From JAWLCG01 sp041687295 (GTDB lineage: Bacteria > Planctomycetota > Phycisphaerae > SM23-33 > FEN-1343), in NCBI GenBank assembly GCA_041687295.1, contig JAWLCG010000077.1, positions 1-15,797 of the forward strand: a stretch of 15,797 nt of DNA, written 5' to 3'. The position numbers and the translations under genes were made by a program. Shown in pieces: positions 12,355 through 15,797 of the stretch. Under the pieces are notes generated by a model. It worked only from the letters and a program-made list of their open reading frames with translations, made no database searches and was not told the DNA's origin. How positions within the stretch are numbered: the first letter of the stretch is position 1; each line of letters opens with the position of its first letter.

Positions 12355-13488
12355 TCAGGCCGGTTCACCGGCCTTGGCTCCGCACTCGCGAGCGGTTTCG
12401 AAGTAGGCCCGGTAGTTGGCCAGCACCTTGGGCGGCAGGGTTGCGGTGATGGGCGTGGCGGTGGGCAGCAGGACGAATCGGCCGTCGGGGGCGCCGTCGG
12501 CGAGCACCGTGCGGACGCGGGCGGCGACGCTCTCGGGCGTGCCGTGCTCGAGCTCGTTGGCCTGCAGGCCCCCCATCAGGCACACGCGGCCGCCGATGCG
12601 GGCCTTGATGTCGGCCATCGTCACGTCGGCCGTGCTGGCCGGCAGCAGCTCCAGCGGCTCCAGCGCGGTCGGCTGCATGTCGGCGATCATCTCCAGGATC
12701 GCATCCAGCCGGCCATGGCAGTGCACGAGGGAGTAGTTGCCCGAGGCGTTGACCCGTTCGATCAGCGGCTGAAGGAACGGCACGACGAGCTTCGGGAAGT
12801 ACCGGTGGGGGTTGATCAGCGGCGCGCCGGCGTACTCGGGCCCCCAGAAGCGCACGGCCACGCCCGTCACGGCCGAGCAGAGCTGCTCGAGCCCGGCCCG
12901 CAGCCGCTCGTACCATGCCCGCAGCAGTTCCAGGATGAGCCCCTCGTCCTCCAGCAGCATGAGGGCGAAGTTGTCGTAATGGAACAGGCCGGCCACGTGG
13001 CCCAGCGGGTCGCCCGGGCCCACCAGCACCAGCGCCTGCTCGCCCGCGCGGGCCTGCAGCTCGAGCACGGGCGCGGGGTCCACCTCGATCGGCTCGACCG
13101 GCAGCGACAGGTACGCGCGCGCGTCCTCGGGCGTCTCGATGAAGGGCTTGAGCTGCCACATGGTGGCCACGCCGGGGTCGCGGCGGCCCACCTGCGTCAG
13201 CTCGCCGCGCGGCGTGGCCAGCCGACAGGTGACGACCTCGCTGCCGCCCTCGACCGGCACGGTGTCCCAGCGGACGGCGTTGGCGTCGCCGGTCAGCTGC
13301 GTCAGCCGAACGTTGGCCCAGGCGAACGGGTCGCCCAGCTCGCGCTGCATCGCCAGCAGCGGCTCGTAGTCCGGGCAGCGGGCGTACCAGGCGTCGGGCG
13401 TCAGGTGCGACATCTCGTAGAGCGAGACGGGCACGCGGTCGCTCGCTCGGCCCTCCAGGGCGGCGACGAGGCGCTGGCGCGGGGTCAT
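12355..13488 (-). CDS. URO-D family protein, probable corrinoid-linked methyltransferase
   Basis: This 377-aa protein has the uroporphyrinogen decarboxylase fold, a TIM barrel shared by HemE and by cobalamin-dependent methyltransferases such as MtaA and CmuA. It starts MTPRQRLVAALEGRASDRVPV, typical of the methyltransferase branch, and lacks the HemE N-terminal RQAGRY motif. Later motifs are LVHCHGRLDAILEMIADM (about 274-291), EPLELLP, GRVCLMGGLQANELEHGTPE and LLPTATPIT (about 347-355). In MtaA the zinc ligands form H-x-C plus a distant Cys in a GCG motif. Here the first reads H-C-H and the second is TATP, so the metal site would differ. AAGGAG precedes the ATG at 13488, 26 nt after the corrinoid activator gene. 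That context supports methyl transfer to or from a corrinoid; the substrate is unknown. Confidence 0.85.
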   Translation of the reverse strand: MTPRQRLVAALEGRASDRVPVSLYEMSHLTPDAWYARCPDYEPLLAMQRELGDPFAWANVRLTQLTGDANAVRWDTVPVEGGSEVVTCRLATPRGELTQVGRRDPGVATMWQLKPFIETPEDARAYLSLPVEPIEVDPAPVLELQARAGEQALVLVGPGDPLGHVAGLFHYDNFALMLLEDEGLILELLRAWYERLRAGLEQLCSAVTGVAVRFWGPEYAGAPLINPHRYFPKLVVPFLQPLIERVNASGNYSLVHCHGRLDAILEMIADMQPTALEPLELLPASTADVTMADIKARIGGRVCLMGGLQANELEHGTPESVAARVRTVLADGAPDGRFVLLPTATPITATLPPKVLANYRAYFETARECGAKAGEPA

Positions 13489-13514
13489 GGGCGTCTCCTT
13501 GCGGGCCGGCGGCG

Positions 13515-15464
13515 TCAGCCGACCGACGGGAACAGGTCGCGGTCGACGTGGGGCAGGAACATGGCCATGGTGTAGGCGTCCATGAAGTCGGGGTCGAGGT
13601 TGAGCTCGATGACCTCGGGGCGCAGGGCGGCCTGGCGCATCCGCGGGCCGGTCTGGCGGTCGACCAGGTGCAGGAACGCGCCGGCCAGCGAGCCGTTGCC
13701 GATGAAGGTGTACCGCTGCGGCGCAATGTCGGGCAGCATGCCCAGGGCGATGGCGTTGGGCAGGTCGAGGTAGCGCGCGAAGCCGCCGGCGAGGTAGACC
13801 CGCTCGATCTCGTCGAACCCCCGGCCCAGCTGCTTCATCGCGATCTGGATGCCGGCGAAGATGACGGCCTTGGCCTGCAGCAGCGTGGCGATGTCGGCCT
13901 CGGTGACCATGACCGGGGCGACGCGGTCGTCGGTGTCCTCGGCCGGGGCGACGATGAAGGCCGTCAGCTCTCGCCCGTCGGCGGTGGTGACGCTCTGCAG
14001 GCGGTCGCAGGCGCCGGCGGCCTCGCGGTCGAACCGCCCCGCCGCGGTCAGCAGCCCGGCGCGAAAGGCCTGGCCCAGGAAGTCGATCAGGCCCGAGCCG
14101 CAGATGCCGCTGGGCCTCACGCCGCCCAAGACGGTGTACTCGACGGCCAGGCTGCCCGGCTCGATGGTGATGCGGTCGATCGCCCCGTCGCTGGCGCGCA
14201 TGCCGCAGGCGAGCCCATGGCCCTCGAACGCCGGGCCCGCCGGGGCCGCGCAGGCCACCACGCGGTGGCGGTCGCCCACGGCGATCTCGGCGTTGGTGCC
14301 GATGTCGACCATCAGCGTCAGCGCGTCGGTCTCGTGCAGGCCGCACAGGTCCATGTCGGCCGTGATGTCGCCGCCGATGTAGGCAGCGGCCGAGGGGATC
14401 AGGTCCACCGGGGCGTCGGGGTGCACGTGCAGGCCCAGCCGACTGGCGGGCACGCTGGGCGGCAGGTTGCTGGCGGGCTGGAAGGGCACGCCGCCGAGGT
14501 GCTGCGGGTCGACGCCCAGCAGCAGGTGCGCCATCACGGTGTTGCCGCCGACGGCGACGCGGGCGATGTCGGCGGGCGTCAGCTCGTGGCGGGTCAGCAG
14601 CAGGCGGAGCTGGCGGTTGATGGTCTGCTCGACGATCAGCCGCTCCATCTCGCGGAGGGTCTTGGGCGTGTTGGCGTAGGCGATGCGGCTGGCGACGTCG
14701 TCGGCGCGGCGGATCTGCTGATTGTAGCTGCTGGCGGCGTCGAGGATGCGCCCGTCGGCCAGGTCGACCAGGGCGCAGACGACCGTGGTGGTGCCTACGT
14801 CGATGGCCAGGGCGTACACGCGGCCGGTGGTGTCGCCGGGCTCGACGCGGACGATCTGCCAGTGGCCCGGGCGAATCTTGACCAGCGTGACGGTGACGTC
14901 GTACTTGCCCGCCTCGCACGCGGCCGGGGCGGTGCGCAGGGCCTCGAGGCTGGCCTCGACGGTGGCCTCGAACCCGGCCGCCTCCAGGCCAGCGGCGATG
15001 CGTTCGATGTCGCCGGCGGCGTGGTGGAGGCTGGGCGGCTCGAGCTGGAGGTGGCGCTTCTCGACCGTCGGGGCGCACTGCCAGCTGCGGAGGTGCTCGA
15101 AGTCGACGACGACCTTCTCGCCGGCCGTCACCAGGCTGTGACGCGGCACGCGGACGCGCAGGGCCTGCTCGCCGGCCCCCACGCGGGTGCGACAGGCGAG
15201 CACGCGGCGGGGCTGGCCGCCCAGGGCGATGGGCGTGCCGTCGGCGGCGGCGAACGCGCCGGCGATCAGATCGACCGCGCAGCCCCCGCAGCTGCCCTTG
15301 CCGCCACAGGCGACGTCGAGAAAGACGCCGGCGGCCTCGGCGGCCTCGGTGAGCAGCGCGCCGGCCGGCACGGTGGCGCGGACGGCGGTGGTGGGCAGTT
15401 CGAACTCGACTTCCACGTGCAGCTCGCGCTCAATGGCGGCCGAGCCGGAGGACTTCACGGTCAC
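13515..15464 (-). CDS. RACo/RamA-type corrinoid protein reductive activator (2Fe-2S plus ASKHA domain)
   Basis: This 649-aa cytosolic protein probably uses ATP to drive reduction of inactive cob(II)alamin to cob(I)alamin on a partner corrinoid protein. Residues 15-110 are a plant-type ferredoxin domain with C53, C59, C62 (C-x5-C-x2-C) and C91. A linker (about 115-215) follows. The C-terminal ASKHA ATPase domain shows AIDVGTTT (220-227), VAVGGNTVMAHLLLG (303-317), MVDIGTNAEI (385-394), RPSGICGSGLID (450-461) and YLAGGFARYLDLPNAIALG near 575-593. The start is the GTG at 15464: AAGGGAG lies 6 nt upstream, and the codon overlaps the preceding gene's stop as GTGA, suggesting translational coupling. 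Length and domain order match known corrinoid activators. No corrinoid-binding protein is in the window. Confidence 0.9.
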   Translation of the reverse strand: MTVKSSGSAAIERELHVEVEFELPTTAVRATVPAGALLTEAAEAAGVFLDVACGGKGSCGGCAVDLIAGAFAAADGTPIALGGQPRRVLACRTRVGAGEQALRVRVPRHSLVTAGEKVVVDFEHLRSWQCAPTVEKRHLQLEPPSLHHAAGDIERIAAGLEAAGFEATVEASLEALRTAPAACEAGKYDVTVTLVKIRPGHWQIVRVEPGDTTGRVYALAIDVGTTTVVCALVDLADGRILDAASSYNQQIRRADDVASRIAYANTPKTLREMERLIVEQTINRQLRLLLTRHELTPADIARVAVGGNTVMAHLLLGVDPQHLGGVPFQPASNLPPSVPASRLGLHVHPDAPVDLIPSAAAYIGGDITADMDLCGLHETDALTLMVDIGTNAEIAVGDRHRVVACAAPAGPAFEGHGLACGMRASDGAIDRITIEPGSLAVEYTVLGGVRPSGICGSGLIDFLGQAFRAGLLTAAGRFDREAAGACDRLQSVTTADGRELTAFIVAPAEDTDDRVAPVMVTEADIATLLQAKAVIFAGIQIAMKQLGRGFDEIERVYLAGGFARYLDLPNAIALGMLPDIAPQRYTFIGNGSLAGAFLHLVDRQTGPRMRQAALRPEVIELNLDPDFMDAYTMAMFLPHVDRDLFPSVG

Positions 15465-15797
15465 GAAAGACTCCCTTCGCGCTGGGCCTGCAGCCAGGCC
15501 GCGCACCACGCGTCGGCGCCGCTGCAGACCTCGGCGGCCCGGATGATCGCCCGCATCCCCGCCTGGCGCGGATCGACCCGGGCCGCCGTCAGACCATGGT
15601 AAACCAGAACCGTCATCACGGCCAAATGAATCCACCCCCGCTGGGGCAGGCCGAAGCTGGTGTTCGAGACGCCGGCTCGTCCCAGCGCCAGCCCCGAAGG
15701 GGCGGAAGATTTTAGCCGGGGGCGCAAGCCCCCGGATTGAGGCCCCTGCGCATCGTCAGCCCTGGAAGGGCGAAAGAATCCCCTCAGAGAGGCCGGG
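15461..15797 (-). CDS. C-terminal part of a pterin-binding (methyltetrahydrofolate-type) methyltransferase, runs off the window
   Basis: The frame is open from the window edge to the TGA at 15461-15463. The last 70 residues (15463-15673) match the C-terminal end of corrinoid-dependent methyltetrahydrofolate methyltransferases of the AcsE/MetH pterin-binding fold. They include GVSNTSFGLPQR, a hydrophobic MTVLVYHGLTAARVDP stretch, then RAIIRAAEVCSGADAWCAAWL. In that family GVSNxSFGLP follows about 190 residues of barrel. Here, immediately before it, the frame enters a three-hairpin dispersed repeat (15690-15784) whose translation looks nothing like the family. Either the repeat inserted in frame within an otherwise continuous gene, or the 5' part has been lost. 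The 4-nt overlap with the activator gene shows that the 3' end is kept as part of the operon. I cannot say whether the product is functional. Confidence 0.65.
   Translation of the reverse strand, partial: PASLRGFFRPSRADDAQGPQSGGLRPRLKSSAPSGLALGRAGVSNTSFGLPQRGWIHLAVMTVLVYHGLTAARVDPRQAGMRAIIRAAEVCSGADAWCAAWLQAQREGSLS
15690..15784. repeat. Three-hairpin dispersed repeat inside the methyltransferase frame
   Basis: Three stems occur in order: GCCCC-GAA-GGGGC (15691-15703), CCGGGGGC-GCAA-GCCCCCGG (15716-15735, a GNRA-type loop) and GCCCT-GGA-AGGGC (15759-15771). The first and third share a frame, AGCCCY-RRA-RGGGCGRAAGA. The pattern recalls multi-hairpin repeats common in planctomycete genomes; that is recollection, not a search result. 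The left edge falls about 16 nt from the codon where methyltransferase homology starts. The right edge may extend past the window. Confidence 0.8.

Noticed and set aside
12355..13488. HemE (true uroporphyrinogen decarboxylase)
   Set aside because: The HemE N-terminal RQAGRY motif is missing, the sequence follows the methyltransferase-like branch, and it sits with a corrinoid activator.
13548..15602. Very long open frame on the plus strand (684 codons), and another at 12097-13575
   Set aside because: Both run antisense to the well-recognised corrinoid activator and URO-D genes. Their translations are Gly/Ala/Val/His-rich without any family motif, as expected for shadow frames in GC-rich DNA.

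Overview
This is a GC-rich bacterial chromosome segment holding eleven recognisable protein genes and, in about a fifth of its length, intergenic DNA packed with palindromes and short tandem repeats. The gene content fits a Gram-negative, free-living bacterium. It includes an outer-membrane TolC-type lipoprotein, an HD-GYP signalling protein, a Memo protein, a GGQ release-factor-like protein with an extra C-terminal domain, and a corrinoid-activation operon. Together with the style of the intergenic repeats (repeated GCCCC-GAA-GGGGC type hairpins, GTAGGCTGGGG-type inverted repeats) this suggests Planctomycetota, perhaps Phycisphaerae-like. That placement is an inference from pattern recognition; no rRNA marker is present. 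No tRNA, rRNA, transposase or CRISPR array was seen.

Layout. 1-2095 (minus strand): a pgsA-like CDP-alcohol phosphatidyltransferase followed 21 nt later by ribBA (riboflavin synthesis). A divergent promoter region (about 2100-2300) separates them from a plus-strand Memo-family gene (2301-3170). 3171-4925 is mostly non-coding. It holds one small coiled-coil gene (3718-4005) and at least seven repeat or hairpin elements. 4926-5786 (minus) is a membrane-anchored HD-GYP protein, divergent from a sugar-phosphate isomerase/epimerase-like TIM barrel (6033-6833, plus). Then come a GGQ-domain release-factor-like gene (6959-7507), a repeat-bearing gap with a perfect 28-bp AT palindrome, a LysE-type exporter (7915-8586), a TolC-like outer-membrane lipoprotein (8671-10551) driven by a perfect sigma70-type promoter that leaves almost no 5' UTR, and a phosphomannomutase/phosphoglucomutase (10632-12017).

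12355-15797 (minus) is an operon for corrinoid-dependent methyl transfer. It encodes the C-terminal part of a pterin-binding methyltransferase running off the window edge, a RACo/RamA-type ferredoxin-ASKHA corrinoid activator overlapping it by 4 nt, and a URO-D-fold methyltransferase-like protein 26 nt further on. A three-hairpin dispersed repeat lies inside the open reading frame of the pterin-binding gene, exactly at the edge of its recognisable homology.

The most unusual material is (i) that repeat inside the methyltransferase reading frame, (ii) two copies of a nested palindrome family at 4481-4556 and 7647-7721, (iii) two terminator-like hairpins with the same frame and loop but compensating stem changes, (iv) the apparently leaderless tolC-like transcript, and (v) substitutions of expected metal-site residues in RibB, HD-GYP and URO-D proteins.
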